DNA of 64,000 nt, from the NCBI GenBank assembly GCA_010645155.1, contig CM021318.1:10099154-10163153 (forward strand). Direction: 5' to 3'. Of this stretch, positions 1 through 11,879 are shown piece by piece. Every line of letters starts with the position of its first letter. Position 1 is the stretch's first letter. The notes under the pieces were generated by a model. The model worked only from the letters and a program-made list of their open reading frames with translations. It was not told the DNA's origin and searched no databases. Origin of the DNA: Tigriopus japonicus (lineage: Eukaryota; Arthropoda; Copepoda; Harpacticoida; Harpacticidae). Both the position numbers and the translations under genes were made by a program.

Positions 1-53
1 CCCTTTATTTTGTTTTGAGAGCTGATTGATGTTGACGTGTTTGGCATCATGGT

Positions 54-170
54 GAAAATGAATCTGATGATTTTACGGATGAAAACGTCAAAAAAGTGCA
101 TGAAATGGGGCTGGCTGACCGGAAAGTGAAGGTGCGTGAGCTGGTAGCTAACATTAAGAAACGAAAAATA
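54..170 (+). pseudogene. mariner-like transposase N-terminal fragment
   Basis: The frame starting at 54 reads about 40 codons containing ENVKKVHEMGLADRKVKVREL, which resembles the first helix-turn-helix of mariner-family transposases (typical pattern: vhxmvlaDRRvkvReia). The similarity stops near 160 and the frame closes soon afterwards; no catalytic DDD region follows. I read it as a relic. The match is short and from family memory, so confidence is moderate. Confidence 0.42.
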
Positions 171-3100
171 ATGAATCATGGAAATGGCCATCAAAATATC
201 AAGACTTACAAACTCGCAACTAACAAATTCTCGATTTTTTACCACCTTTATTATCAAAAGTACGATAATCACTAGATGCTGGTAAAGAAATCTAAATAGT
301 GAAGAAGATAGAAAAAGTACTTTAAATTAAAAAAAATAGTTGTTGACTGAAAGCACTTTCGTTCAGAACCCTTAGTTTATACTTTGGTTATGTCTTCCGA
401 AACCGAAAGCAGATACTATTAAGGATCGATAGGGAATGAAAAATGGCCCGGGGAACTCCTTAGATTTACTTATTACCTAATTCAGAAAAGTAAAATAGGA
501 ATTTGAAGGTTCTTTATGGATGGATTTTGAAGTCAGTTTCTTTCCATTCGGTGAAAGTGCCCTTTCAGTTCATCAATAGTAAGGATTGTAATCTACCAAA
601 CTTGATTCCTTGTTAGTTCGTGGGGTTTTGATCCGTTACTGATCCAAGCAAGCAGCATTATTAAAGGCCAAAGGGCTTTGAAATTGCACTTGCCTTTAGC
701 AAAAGCTCAACCACGTAAAAAGGTGGAAAAACAGGGATCAATCTTCTTATGGTTCAATTGATCCTTTCAATGGTTTGCAAGCTCATGGGACATTCAAAGA
801 CTTTGAAGAGCATGTTTGTTTTAAGTAGCTAAGTGAGGGTTTCTCAAGCTGGCCGAAGTTTTCACCTTGCCATGACTTTTCAACTCTATTTCAGAGGTAT
901 GATTCTCTAGTAAGAGTGTGAAATTTGAAAATACTTGTTTAGTGTTTGGTGGACTCCTTATCATTTTATTTATTCATGCTGAATTTGAGGCTAGATTGCC
1001 GTTATATTCAAGTTTGGGCAGGCTTTCGTTCTGTGGGTTTCTCATCTCTCAATGTGTGCGACAATTTCTCACTCTTCGACTCTTTTGAGTTTCACAAATT
1101 GTGTTTATTAATAAGGACCGAATAATTACATTGAACAGTTCATTATTTCTATCATTTTTATTCGTGGCTCGTGTCCATAACTTGCAAAATTAAAACTCTC
1201 CTTTTAAAAAAGAACCTCCAAAAAGGAGACCCTAAAGGTGACCCAATGAAAAGCGGCTTAGCTTCAAAATGTCTTGTAAGGCAGAACCTCTCGCATTCAA
1301 AACATCTGAAAAAATAGAGAAAGTCTTCAAAAGCTTTATTCTTGGGTTTATGAGGGTAAAATATTTTTTCAAAGATGAAATCATGTACTACTGCAAATAA
1401 AATGACCCCCCACACTAGATGTGAGCCGTGAGTGATTTGGGCGTTGTGATAGTGTTACGATGCCAAATTTTCAGCCTCATTTGGAATATTCTCAACTCAT
1501 TTGCGTACCAATGGCTGCGTCAGGTTTGCAAAAGGCCGAGCAGATCCGACGATGTTTCACAAGGAACATCCCAAGAATGAGTGATCTCTCTTACTGGGAG
1601 AGACTCCAACAGCTGAGGCTGAATGAAACAATCATATCATCATTAGGGACGGGGAAAAAGTGCACAAAAACTAGCAAAAGTGCAACTAAAAATGTTTAAA
1701 AAATGAATCAAAGTGTAACAGAAAGTGCAAAAAGATCTGAAATTCTACCCATTAATGACGATTTTAATTTCTTTGAATGTTTGTTTTTAAGTTGCATTTC
1801 CAAAATGTTCAAGTAAAACTGTCAGCACCTTCAGAAATATCAAAGCGTGTCTACAATAATGCTCCCTAAGGTCTTAACTAGTGATGGACCATAAGTGCTT
1901 TCGGCCAAAATTTCGATTTCGGTTTCGGTTTTGCCTAGCGAAACCGAAAGCAGACAAGCACCAGAAAGGATGGAGTTTGACAACAAAATCGAAAAAATTT
2001 TCGTCCAAAAACCTCTGAAATTTAATTTTCCCGATTTTTCAAAATTTGCGACTACCCAACATCAAACACATGAGCAATTTGGTTTTTAAGGTGTAATTTG
2101 GATTTATACAATTTTTCAGTCAGCTGCTTTCGATTTCGGTTTCTGTTAAGCCCTCTTTCGGCCGAAACTTTCGGTTTCGAAAAGAAACGATAAAAAATAC
2201 AAGGAAACTACCAGAGGAGTTTACCTCACCTTTATATAACCTTAAAAACTTACTTTAGTTACAACACAATTCGACAATGACTAAAAAATTTAGCTTTTAA
2301 AAAGTAATTATTAAAACACACAAATTTACAGTACAAGTGCATGCATTTATATCTCTATTACAAAGCTTAAGGACTTGTTTCAATCCCAATTTGACAAAAA
2401 AAATGAAAAGGAGAAAGTACAATTTTGTCATCATGGTTTATTATTTACATGATAATTATCTAACCTATACAGGGACAAACAACTTTTTTTTTTTAAATTG
2501 AGCCTTCCACGCTTTCAAACTGACGAAGTTTTTTTTGCTATTTTTGGAATATCTCAACTGCAAATCTTCTATTCTCAATTTGACTTTAAATTTGAAAGAG
2601 TTTTTTGGGTTCGCATGACACTTCCTTGGATTGCTTGTTTTCCACTAGGTTTTGCGGCAGACGCACAATTTTTTTCACTCTCAAGCATTGCAAATTTGTT
2701 GGCAAAATGGGCTTTCATTATTTTTTATGATTGTCGAAAGATTATTTTTTTTTAAACTTCATGTCATTAAAATAGTTATTGTTGTGGCATGTTGGACAAT
2801 TTTTAGCGATTTTAGGGTTCAAAATACAATTTTTTGTTCTTTTGGCTGAAACTTGAAAAGGGCAAGTTGTTTTCTTTCAAAAGAGGCTCAAGGCGCGAGA
2901 GCCCAAAAAAGGGCGCAAAAGGCACCCTAAAAGGCACAAAGTTTGCGCATAAGCGCAAAATATGGAAGCATCGATCCTCTTAGAAATGCTTCGTTTTCTT
3001 TTGTTTTGTTTTGTGCTGTGACCAATTTAAGCAAGAGAAATAGGCCAAAACTTTGAAAATGTTTCATATATCTAGATTGAGGAAATTTGGAAAATTTCTT

Positions 3101-3764
3101 ATATCGAGAATTCTTATGTAGTAAAATTTTTGCCAGCACGGAAAAGTTTCTTATAACGCGAAAATCTCTTTAACTGAGATTTCTTATATCGAGATTCGAC
3201 TGTATAATATAAGTGGTAGGAGCATCAATAGGTGTCGACCATGAATTTACCAATTTTCGTACTGAATGGACGGCCACCCTTCAAACTCAACTCTTTAGGA
3301 ATGTATGTCGCTTCCACGAGGAATGAAAGGTTTCACGCCTCTGATTCTCTAATACATAATATCATGTATTTTGTTAGTCAACGTTTTAAGAGGTAGAAAA
3401 ATAGAATTTGTTCGACTTTGGCAATATGTGCTTCTACCAAGTTTGTAACTAAAACCAATCTCCAACCTTGAATAAAAAACGTTTGACCATTCCTCTGAAT
3501 GTTTGTGGTCCACTTCAGTATTTGCAGAATTCTGGAACCATCTTGTTCCAAATATTCATTGGATACTTTGAGGTCACACTAATTTTGTACTTTTACAACC
3601 ACGTGATATTCTTTTGGTTTCCAAAAGAGTGCAAATAAATTCTGCATACGTTGTGCCAAACAAATTGAGATCGATAGATTGATTTCACAAGGTGCACTTT
3701 ATTTCTTAATTGTAAGCAAAACTGACCAAAATGTCTAGGTCAGAAAATGCAATTGAGGAGTCTG
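171..3764. other. gene-free AT-rich stretch with dispersed CCGAAA-type repeat
   Basis: No open frame here has convincing protein features. A recurrent motif of CCGAAA/TTTCGG blocks appears near 390-415 and densely at 1880-2200, bounded by CTAGTGATGG and several 'gaaaccgaaagcag' blocks. Related pieces recur at 7295-7345 and 15100-15340. It is probably a degraded non-autonomous DNA transposon family. The rest shows nothing recognisable. Confidence 0.4.
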
Positions 3765-3957
3765 AATTTTTTTTTTCTTTTTTTTTGTGGATTTTTTATT
3801 ACCGCAACAAGGAATGCGATTCCCTGTAAATTGAAGGATTTTTCCCGACAGCTTCAATCCGACCCCCAACAGGATTCGAACCTACGCCGTCTGGAGAAGC
3901 ACTTACACTCGGCACTTTTAAGAACGCGCTAGTACGCGTGGCCACTCTGGCTTCCTT
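3765..3957 (-). mobile_element. tRNA-derived SINE
   Basis: On the minus strand a tRNA-like head contains a good RNA polymerase III B box (GGTTCGAATCC, at about 3871-3881 on the plus strand) and an A-box-like TGGCCACGCG some 55 bases upstream. The head is followed by a short body, a tail with TTTACAGGGAATC, and an A-rich end (the T-run at 3766-3788 on the plus strand). The acceptor stem does not pair properly, so it is not a functional tRNA. The tail is also found at the 3' end of the LINE fragment near 28.1 kb. Confidence 0.68.
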
Positions 3958-4681
3958 TCATTGCTATAGATTTTAGTTTTGTTTTTCTTTTCAATATTTG
4001 TAGCTGGCAAGGGGCATGCGATTCTTTCCCATTCCTCGTATTGCCCAATGGTCCAACTTAATACCGTGTTGCTTAGAGCGGATTTTTCTGTGTTGTTTAG
4101 AAATGCGAGTCAAAAATAAGTTGAGCTTGTTTGGTATGAAACTTATTGGCTGCCTTGGAGTATGTACTATATTAAAAAGAAGGAATTAACTCAAAGCCTT
4201 CGTTTATGACCTACGTTCGACTTGAACAAAATCACTGGCCTTGGAAATGTCCACTCTTTTACAATTCCACTACAGTAACTACGTGGAAGTGCAGAGATAT
4301 AAAATGAGAAAGCCAATCGCACAAGTACTTCACAGAGTGCTTCTTGGTGCCTCATTTCTCTGCTTTTCACCAACAATCATTAGAATAACTGACAAACCAC
4401 AGCCTTGACTAATTAAAGTGGGCTGATTGAAAATGGCAATTGCCCAAAAATCTGAACATAACTTCTCCCTTAATGGTTTTCATTTGCCACAACGCTGTTA
4501 TATCTCGAAAATGATTTTTGTACAATAATCGACTAGTAAATGCGAAAAGTATCAGTCTTTGAGGGAATGTTCTCTGTTGTCTTTTACTTTATTTCGTGTT
4601 TATTGCCATCCCTGACCTGGAAATATTTATCATGCACCTCTTCACACTTGTGCCACATTTTCTATAATACTTTTTTATGGT
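3958..4681. other. intergenic stretch, nothing recognised
   Basis: No coding, RNA or repeat feature was recognised. The short open frames have no family resemblance. Confidence 0.3.
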
Positions 4682-5587
4682 TCCAGGATAACTCGGTACA
4701 TGGGATAACTCAACACTGGATAAATGGGTACCGCGGAAAACTCGGTACACTGGATAACTGAGTACAGCGTAAAACTCGGTACAGGAAGATTCAGTCCAAG
4801 ATAACTGGGTACACCGGATAACTGGGTACAACGGAAAACTCGGTACAGGAGGATTCAGTACAAGATAACTGGGTACACCGGATAACGGTGCATTGGATAA
4901 CTGCATAAACAGAATAACTGGTATAAATAGAAAAGTGAGTGTCAGGATGATGGGTATTAGAAAAAGATTGTTTGACATAAACTGAAGGCAACTGTTTTAA
5001 ATTGCTTTTCTCAAAACGTTTTTGAAAGCATTAAAAATGTATCTTTTAGATTTTGGCTCGATTATTGATGTGATAAACACGCCAAGTCCTTGAAGTATTA
5101 TCAAGAGGTTTTAAGGTGTAGGTTTCCATGGCTATGAAGTTAGTCAGATTTAACCATTTCACCGGATTTTTTTGTCACGGTTTATAGAACGGTGCCACGC
5201 CGAATATGGTCAATTATCCTTAAGATTCAATGACTCATATGTGGTGTACCCTACGTTCTGGTTTGCCCACTTATCCGTTGTTCCTACTTACTCGGTGTAC
5301 CCAGTTATTTTGTACTAAATCTTCCTGTACCAAGTTTTCCGCTGTACCCAGTTATCCGATGTACCCAGTTATCTTGTACTGAATCTTCTTGTACCGAGTT
5401 TTCCGTTGTACCCAGTTATCCGATGTACCCAGTTATCTTGTACTGAATCTTCCTGTACCGAGTTTTCCGCTGTACCCAGTTATCCGCTATGCCGAGTTTT
5501 CCGCGGTACCCAGTTATTTGATTAGCAAGTTGGATTTCGGGTTATGATACCCGTGTTGAGTTATCCCATGTACCGAGTTATCCTGGA
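4682..5587. mobile_element. foldback element with modular inverted arms
   Basis: The left arm (about 4682-4925) is built from repeats of a roughly 17-base module of the form GGATAACTGGGTACA, with variants (GCGGAAAACTCGGTACA, AGATTCAGTACAAG). The right arm (about 5260-5587) holds the same modules reverse-complemented. The outermost sequence CCAGGATAACTCGGTACATG at 4684 is mirrored at the right end, which runs straight into the N gap at 5588. The spacer between the arms (4926-5255) has no coding potential. This matches the architecture of foldback-type DNA transposons whose long termini are internally repetitive. Confidence 0.7.
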
Positions 5588-5759
5588 NNNNNNNNNNNNN
5601 NNNNNNNNNNNNNNNNNNNNNNNNNNNNNNNNNNNNNNNNNNNNNNNNNNNNNNNNNNNNNNNNNNNNNNNNNNNNNNNNNNNNNNNNNNNNNNNNNNNN
5701 NNNNNNNNNNNNNNNNNNNNNNNNNNNNNNNNNNNNNNNNNNNNNNNNNNNNNNNNNNN
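5588..5759. other. assembly gap (172 N)
   Basis: A run of undetermined bases starts exactly at the outer edge of the foldback element's right arm and ends within a LINE 3' end. The repeats probably stopped the assembler. Confidence 0.99.
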
Positions 5760-5825
5760 TATGAAATTTGATCTACCAATGAGTTACTGTTGGCAGATCT
5801 ATACAACCCTTGTATAGTGGGTATA
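5760..5825 (-). mobile_element. 3' end of a LINE (cut by the gap)
   Basis: This sequence matches 28191-28256 almost base for base. On the minus strand it encodes the last residues of a non-LTR retrotransposon ORF2 (RSANSNSLVDQI). Only the very end survives beside the gap. Confidence 0.6.
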
Positions 5826-5839
5826 TATACATTACTTTG

Positions 5840-6550
5840 TCAAAAATAAAATTGATTACAGTTACAATTACATCGTCCGAAAAAGTAATTGACTTCAATT
5901 ACAATTACACGACAATTACATGACAATAATCAAAGATATATAGATCTACCATTTTGAGAAGAGACCCACCAATTGACAACTTATTATGCTTGGAGGTCCG
6001 AATATAAGAGTGTTTTACCCAAACCAAAAGCTTTTGAACAGCTAAAATATCAAAATTAGTTCTATGTCATCAATCACAAGGCATTTTTTTCCTTTTTCTG
6101 AAAACGCAAGCTTTCGATGTATATCAAGTAGGACTGTTTTTCAAAACTTTTTTCCGCAGAACTTGTCTGCTCTTGATTAAGAAAGGCTTTAATACCTGAA
6201 AAAAATATCATTGTCAAAAGCTCTTGTGCTTTGAAAGTAATTAAATATTATGCTTGGGTGTGTATCTTAATTTGAGTCATTTGTTAGTGGTATCACATTG
6301 ACATCAAATTGCCGACAAAAATAATTGTTCCGCAACTGAAGACTGATATACTGTATTGGTCTTTATGGTCAATTTATCGTAGTAAGAAATTTAAAAGTAG
6401 TTGGTAATTTGTAATTGAAAATTAATCAATTACTTGGCCGAAAAAGTAATTAATTTCAACTACAATAACTTGGCCCAAAACTGCAATTGACTACAATTAC
6501 AATTACATGCAATTGTAATTGCAAAGTACAATTACTCCCTTTCCCTGATC
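5840..6550. repeat. AATTAC/GTAATT-rich dispersed repeat
   Basis: Clusters of ATTACAATTAC and its complement occur at both ends (5845-5930 and 6405-6535). The right end carries AATTACTCCCTTTCCCTGATC, which would be a plausible CAGGGAAAG-type terminus of a hAT-like element on the other strand. No transposase was seen. The family assignment is an inference. Confidence 0.35.
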
Positions 6551-8600
6551 ACGGCCCTAAATAGAGGACCAAACGTCCTCTTTCTCAAGTTTTCGCCAAT
6601 AGAGGGTGCAACCGAAACCACGGCACAATTTTCCGTGTTCTATGTTTCTATTATGTTTTTATGTATTTCTGCAACTATTTTTTTTTCGAAAATATTGAAT
6701 GAAGAAGTTAAAGAAAAATCGTTGACAATAATTCTCAAAAGTTGTTTTGGATATCAAATATCCTATTTTCTCTCAAGTTACATTCTTTCATGTGGTTTTC
6801 TTCTTTTCATACGGTGTTCGGTTATGTTGGCAAATATATATGATTCCAAATGGGCCCAATAAACCGAAAACTTACAAACACTAAAAGGATATTCATTGTC
6901 ATTCTGCAAAACTCTAGGGGTAGAAGATCCCAATCTGATTAAATACATACCTTTCCAGGGAAAGTACCTCAAATACTTTTCTTTTCAACACATTGTAGAT
7001 TAGTAGGAATAACGTCTTCCTTGAGCAATATTCTTCTCCCTGGAGAGTTTCAGAAAGTCATTTTGTAAGCCATACGGTTTCATTTTTATAGAAGCGGGAT
7101 TGGAATTGGTGAGATCTTCCATTTTCGCAACGATACTTTTCGCGCCTGTTCTCACATAACCTCATCATCCCCTTGTGACCAATTTTGTAGAACTTTCCAA
7201 GTAGAGGCCTCAAACTTAGAGACGCTCTAGTCAAACCTATTTTCATGCGGAAAGCTTTCGACGACTAAAGTAGAAGTCTGCCTTAGATAGTAGTGGAAGA
7301 ATGCTTTTGGTTTTAGTTTCGGTTAAGAGCCCTTTCGGGCCATCAGTAATTTGAAGAAAATGAAGCCAGGCGCAAAATGGACATTTTTTTACATTTTTTA
7401 CTTCATATGTTTGAACTGCAAAGGTTCAAGCAATTTTATTATTCCTTTAGGGTTTACAGAGTTAGGAAATTCTTAACGGGATCCCACAGTTTCTTGATCA
7501 TTGATTTGTTAAAGGCTTCATATTGTAGGAAAAATATCCTATCCAAGTGGAAATCAACACAATGTCCCAACAGTTTTTGCAACTCCAAGAAACTCTCTAT
7601 TCTCCTAGTCACTGGAAGAAAACTTGTTTCTTGTCAAAATCAAATTTTTAGACAACTTTGTAGGGGTTGTTTCACTCCAATCTTTGAAGAAAGGGTGAAT
7701 CACGAAAAGTATTTGCACTTTGTCTAATCTTGCCTTAGATGACTACAGTGGATCACCTCTTGTCTATTTTTCTGCCAAGAGTAGAGTGCATCAATTCAAA
7801 ACAACAATTTTAAATGAGACAAATCTTATTTTATTGCTTAGCCAGAAAGCAGGACCAGATTTCTTTTGAACCAACCCTGAACTGAACAACAACATTCTGC
7901 GGAAATCTTGTGCTCATTCGTGTAACCGTTTTCCAGATATTATCCTAAAAACAAAGAATTTCGTATCTTTAGATATCTGTGGTTGAATCAACAATCCTTT
8001 AATGTTGATTTGAGGCTCTAGATAAAAAACCATTTTGTACAATATCATCCTCATTGTGGCAAATACTGTTTGAATTGGCCATTGAAGAATTGTTCGTGGC
8101 CTTTTTCTAGAAAATTGTTGCTTCGCATATATTTCCTTAAAAAACGAAAGAACAAATATATATTCCATATGTCATTGTTCGACTATCAGATATAAGTATG
8201 TTTTCAATGTAATTTCAATGTACGCTTCAAACAATCACTTTTCGTCAATTTGAGTAATGATAAAAAGAAATAGGATATTTTTGTTGCTTTCCAGTGACAT
8301 TTTGGTTGTCACCGGTTCCAAAAATGGAACCAAAACCTACGCTCCTGAGCTTCTTGTCAATGAATACAAATGGCAAATTCAACTGTCGTTATTAGGTTGC
8401 AGAAACTTAAGGGATTTTTTCTAGTTTTTAAGACTTGCCAAATCTGCATTGGTCCCATTGAGAGTGGGTTAAAAATTCAAGGGCTGGGGTTTTCCCCAAG
8501 GCCAATTTAAGACATTGGACTAGTTGGAAACACTTTCAAACTCTAGACACCAAAAATAGGCAAAAGGTATTGATGAAATCCTACCCTCCCAAATGTGAAC
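6551..8600. other. intergenic stretch, nothing recognised
   Basis: Open frames up to about 116 codons occur (for example 7377-7727 plus) but have no recognisable domain and no clear splice context. A CCGAAA-type repeat scrap lies at 7295-7345. Confidence 0.3.
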
Positions 8601-8705
8601 ATTTTCAATCAAGTTTTTCTTTGAATCCCTTTATATTAATTATTTGGCCACAGTTTGTGTTCTTTGCTCTGCCAAAGCTGAAGGTATTCACATATCAAGC
8701 ATTAC
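8601..8705 (+). repeat. direct repeat copy 1 (partner at 10738-10842)
   Basis: About 105 bases from ATTTTCAATCAAG to CATATCAAGCATTA are nearly identical to 10738-10842, with one 2-base indel and a few substitutions. The origin is unknown; see the partner entry. Confidence 0.75.
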
Positions 8706-8969
8706 TAATGTGATGTATGCTTTTCTTACCTTCTTTTCATCAAGGTTTTTCTCTCTCACCCATGAGGTGAAATTCTGGCACAACTAAGTAAATTACAGGA
8801 TAATCTATAATTAACGTCTCCTTGATTTTAGCAGTAATTTATGACAAAGCAGATATCCAGATGCCAAAGCGACTTTTTGGTAAATAAACAGGAAAAGTAG
8901 AGGTTTTTGCCTAACACTTTGTTTTCCTTGTCTTAGCAATTCAATCATTAAAGAGCCACCACCTCTTGA

Positions 8970-9950
8970 TAGAAAATATCTTGGCTTTTTTCTACCTACA
9001 CTTTATTTAGGGGTTGCGTGAGGAAAAAATTGACCTTCTGTCCATCTGAAAACTACATCTAAATAGTACAACTAAGAAGATTGACTGGTACTTAGAATAA
9101 GTTTAAATTCTTAGGGTTTATACAGGGATGGATTGAGTTACCTTCTTGCATGTTAGATTAGGTAAGTATAGACCCAAAAATCTATTTTAAAGTATAATCA
9201 AGAAGCCTTAGAAATTTTGCATTGTGAAATGATATTTAAGGCTTTGGAAGCATTCATTGCAACTACTCAGGCAAAGAAGACTGGAACCAGTGTGATCCAT
9301 TGACTCTGTGTCATTGCAGTTGCCCAAAGAGGATGACATTGAGGGTTCTTGGAAGTTGCTTGCAGCATTCAAATTCATAAACATCCAAATAAATGTTCTG
9401 ATTATTCCTAAGGTCTGGATTATATTCAAAAAAATTTGACCCAATTCAACAGAGCAAATTGATGATCAATGAGTAGAAAGTTATTTGTGGGGAGTAAGTA
9501 CAACCCCATTGGCTAGAACAATGCTCTTCTAGCACTTCAGAAACCAAACATTTCAAAAGAACAAATCAAGAAGAAAAAAAGGGTGTAAATCAGGTCTTGA
9601 AGGAGGTCATGGTGGTGACAATTGCAAAATCCAGACAAGAGATTCTATATGTTCCCATGAAATTAGTGGAATTAGCTCACAGGGACAAACGGATCTTTAA
9701 GTTTCTGACAAAATGAGAGGGAAAAAGATAGATTCTTAGATAAAAAACACACAATTTATCTTTAATTTCTTCCTGATAAAATAGTAGTAATTAATTCAAT
9801 TTATTAATAAAAGTATAAAAAGCTAATAATTTTTGTGGCAACTATAATGCCAAGTAATTAAATGATTTTTTCAGATGAATGGAACATCAAAGATTTTTCT
9901 CACACAACCCTTAACTTAAGTGTAGGTAGAAAAAAGCCAAGATAGAAAAT
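8970..9950. mobile_element. inverted-repeat element (about 80-bp arms)
   Basis: The arm at 8970-9052 (GATAGAAAATATCTTGGC ... CCATCTGAAAA) is the reverse complement of 9870-9950, with perhaps 85 percent identity. The 0.8-kb interior has one open frame on the minus strand (9208-9444) without a recognisable transposase domain. A non-autonomous DNA transposon is likely. Target-site duplications were not resolved. Confidence 0.55.
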
Positions 9951-10105
9951 CATAATTTCTGAACAAGTCAATCAATTTCACAAAAGACTTGCTACGAGCA
10001 TACCTCAAGATGTTTTCTTGAACTGATATTGCTTCAATATTAGTATACCATTATTGTGTTTCAAGTAATTCTTTGTTTGGCATGGTACACTAAAAATGGA
10101 TGAAC

Positions 10106-10337
10106 CTATATACCAGGGGTTGGCAACCGGTGGGCCGCGGCCCACATGTGGGCCCAAGGGTGGTGGTTGGTGGGCCTACGAGCAATGAGGAAAGTCCAAA
10201 ACAATGGGCCCAAGAGACATCCATAGTTCTATATTTGACCCACGAACCTACCACCATCTGTACGGTGGGCCCCGACTTCACCAAACCAAATTTGGTGGGC
10301 CTTGACACAAAAACGGTTGCCGACCCTTGCTATAGAC
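10106..10337. mobile_element. hAT-type MITE, copy 1
   Basis: Terminal inverted repeats are CAGGGGTTGGCAACCG (10114-10129) and CGGTTGCCGACCCTTG (ending 10329). They are flanked by a near-perfect 8-bp duplication, CTATATAC (10106-10113) and CTATAGAC (10330-10337). The 216-bp interior is rich in GGTGGGCC and has no transposase. CAGGGG-type ends and 8-bp target duplications are hallmarks of hAT elements. A second family member is at 25060-25307. Confidence 0.85.
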
Positions 10338-10737
10338 TCTTCACTCTTTTTATCAGTCTTGAAGCAAACAAGGAAAGTATCCTTTTAATGAGAGCAAGAA
10401 TACCAACCTAACACCCCGTTTTTCGTACTGATACTTTTAGATCTTAAAGATTACTCCTCGCCCCTCTTTTTTTAACTTATGTCAAACTTCTACATAAAAA
10501 TACACGTAGACCTCAAGACAGACTGTCAAAAATAATAGTATTTTTAGTTTTATCTTCCTTTGCTACAAATTTCCTAACGGCTTTTTCCAGTCCGTGGATA
10601 AAAGGGTTAAATAACGAAGGAGTGAAAATAATTGTGCCTTTTCATTATGTTTTATTATCGGCATATAATGGCTCAAAATTCTTCTAAAGGGAAAAGGAAA
10701 AGTAAAGCAAAGCAAGAAGAAACCCGGCAATGAAAAC

Positions 10738-10842
10738 ATTTTCAATCAAGTTTTTCTTTGAATCCCTTTATATTTCAATTATTTGGCCACGGTTTGTGTT
10801 CTTTGCTTTGCCAAAGCTGAAGGTATTCACATATCAAGCATT
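10738..10842 (+). repeat. direct repeat copy 2 (partner at 8601-8705)
   Basis: This is a near-identical copy of 8601-8705. In this copy an open frame continues to about 10998 and contains CVLCFAKAEG, with spaced Cys and His residues that faintly recall a BED-type finger of transposases. That is too weak to call. The two copies diverge abruptly after CAAGCATTA. Confidence 0.7.
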
Positions 10843-11850
10843 ATGGGAAAAAATGGGAATTTTTCAGCACCTAAATCTCACATGCATCTTATTTTCGACT
10901 GTTTTTTTCAAACTGAAAAGCTTAAGGTCAGTCTAAGGAGGTTCATAACCAAAGCTGCAAACTTTTTAAAACTACCAGTTGTGGACCAACAAATATAAGG
11001 TCGAATGTTAACTGCACTAATACAAATTGCGCGAGTACACTAAGGTATAGTAAAATATGCATGAATAAGTGTAGCGTTGGTACAAAAGCTACCTTTTAAT
11101 CATAGCTTATGTACTGAGGTTATACTCGAGCATGTTTTTTTAACTATGCAGTACTTAAGTATACTCATGCTAATTGAATTTGTGCATGTAGTCAACATGC
11201 GACCTACAATATATACGTACATGATCAAAAAGGTGAGCCTTCTTCCCAAAATTTCTCATCTCTGGACCAATGGTGTTCGATTCTGAATGCCCTGTAAAGT
11301 GTACAGGGAACTGCTTTCCGTTGTTTTCTTTGGGGTCAAAATGCTTGATCTGGGCTCTTTCTTATCGAATTATTGAAAATCGACCTCGAGATCTGAAATT
11401 ATGGAATTAAGGCACGGCTGAACAAAAACTCATTCTAAAAACTAGAAGTTGTTTTAAATGCTCTCTTTTGAATGGATCAACCGTAGCAAGGTCTTTTATT
11501 TTTTGGTACGAGTGTCTACCATGGGAAGCTGAAATTCAACGCATCCTTGGCGTTAATTTTCCACATGTTGTTCCGTACTACAAGTGACGCCGAGGCTCTG
11601 TGAAAAAATGTCCCAAATCATTAGCATTAGGCCAAGGAATGGAATGTTCCCACAGTCAGATGAAGAAAACCAAAATCTCAAGAGATCAACCACAAGAAAC
11701 CATATTCGTCGTCTGATCCGTTCAGTCATACATTTTGAGGTTGGAGAGCAAGGCGAAGGGACCAACACATTTTATAAAACATCCGAACCTCGCCTCATGT
11801 TCTCTGCATTTTTTCTTTCTCTGCCTGGGCATATAGTACAATCAGTATGG
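10843..11850. other. intergenic stretch, nothing recognised
   Basis: No feature was supported. An open frame at 11584-11853 has no similarity that I recognise. Confidence 0.3.
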
Positions 11851-11879
11851 TAGCGTCTTTACGAATCCTCTGGTCGAAC

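Noticed and set aside
3840..3957. Possible tRNA-Leu/Ser gene on the minus strand
   Set aside because: The B box is good but the acceptor and anticodon stems do not pair, and it is followed by a SINE body and tail.
4589..4991. Minus-strand frames rich in YPVYPV and CTQLS
   Set aside because: They are only the foldback element's modules translated.
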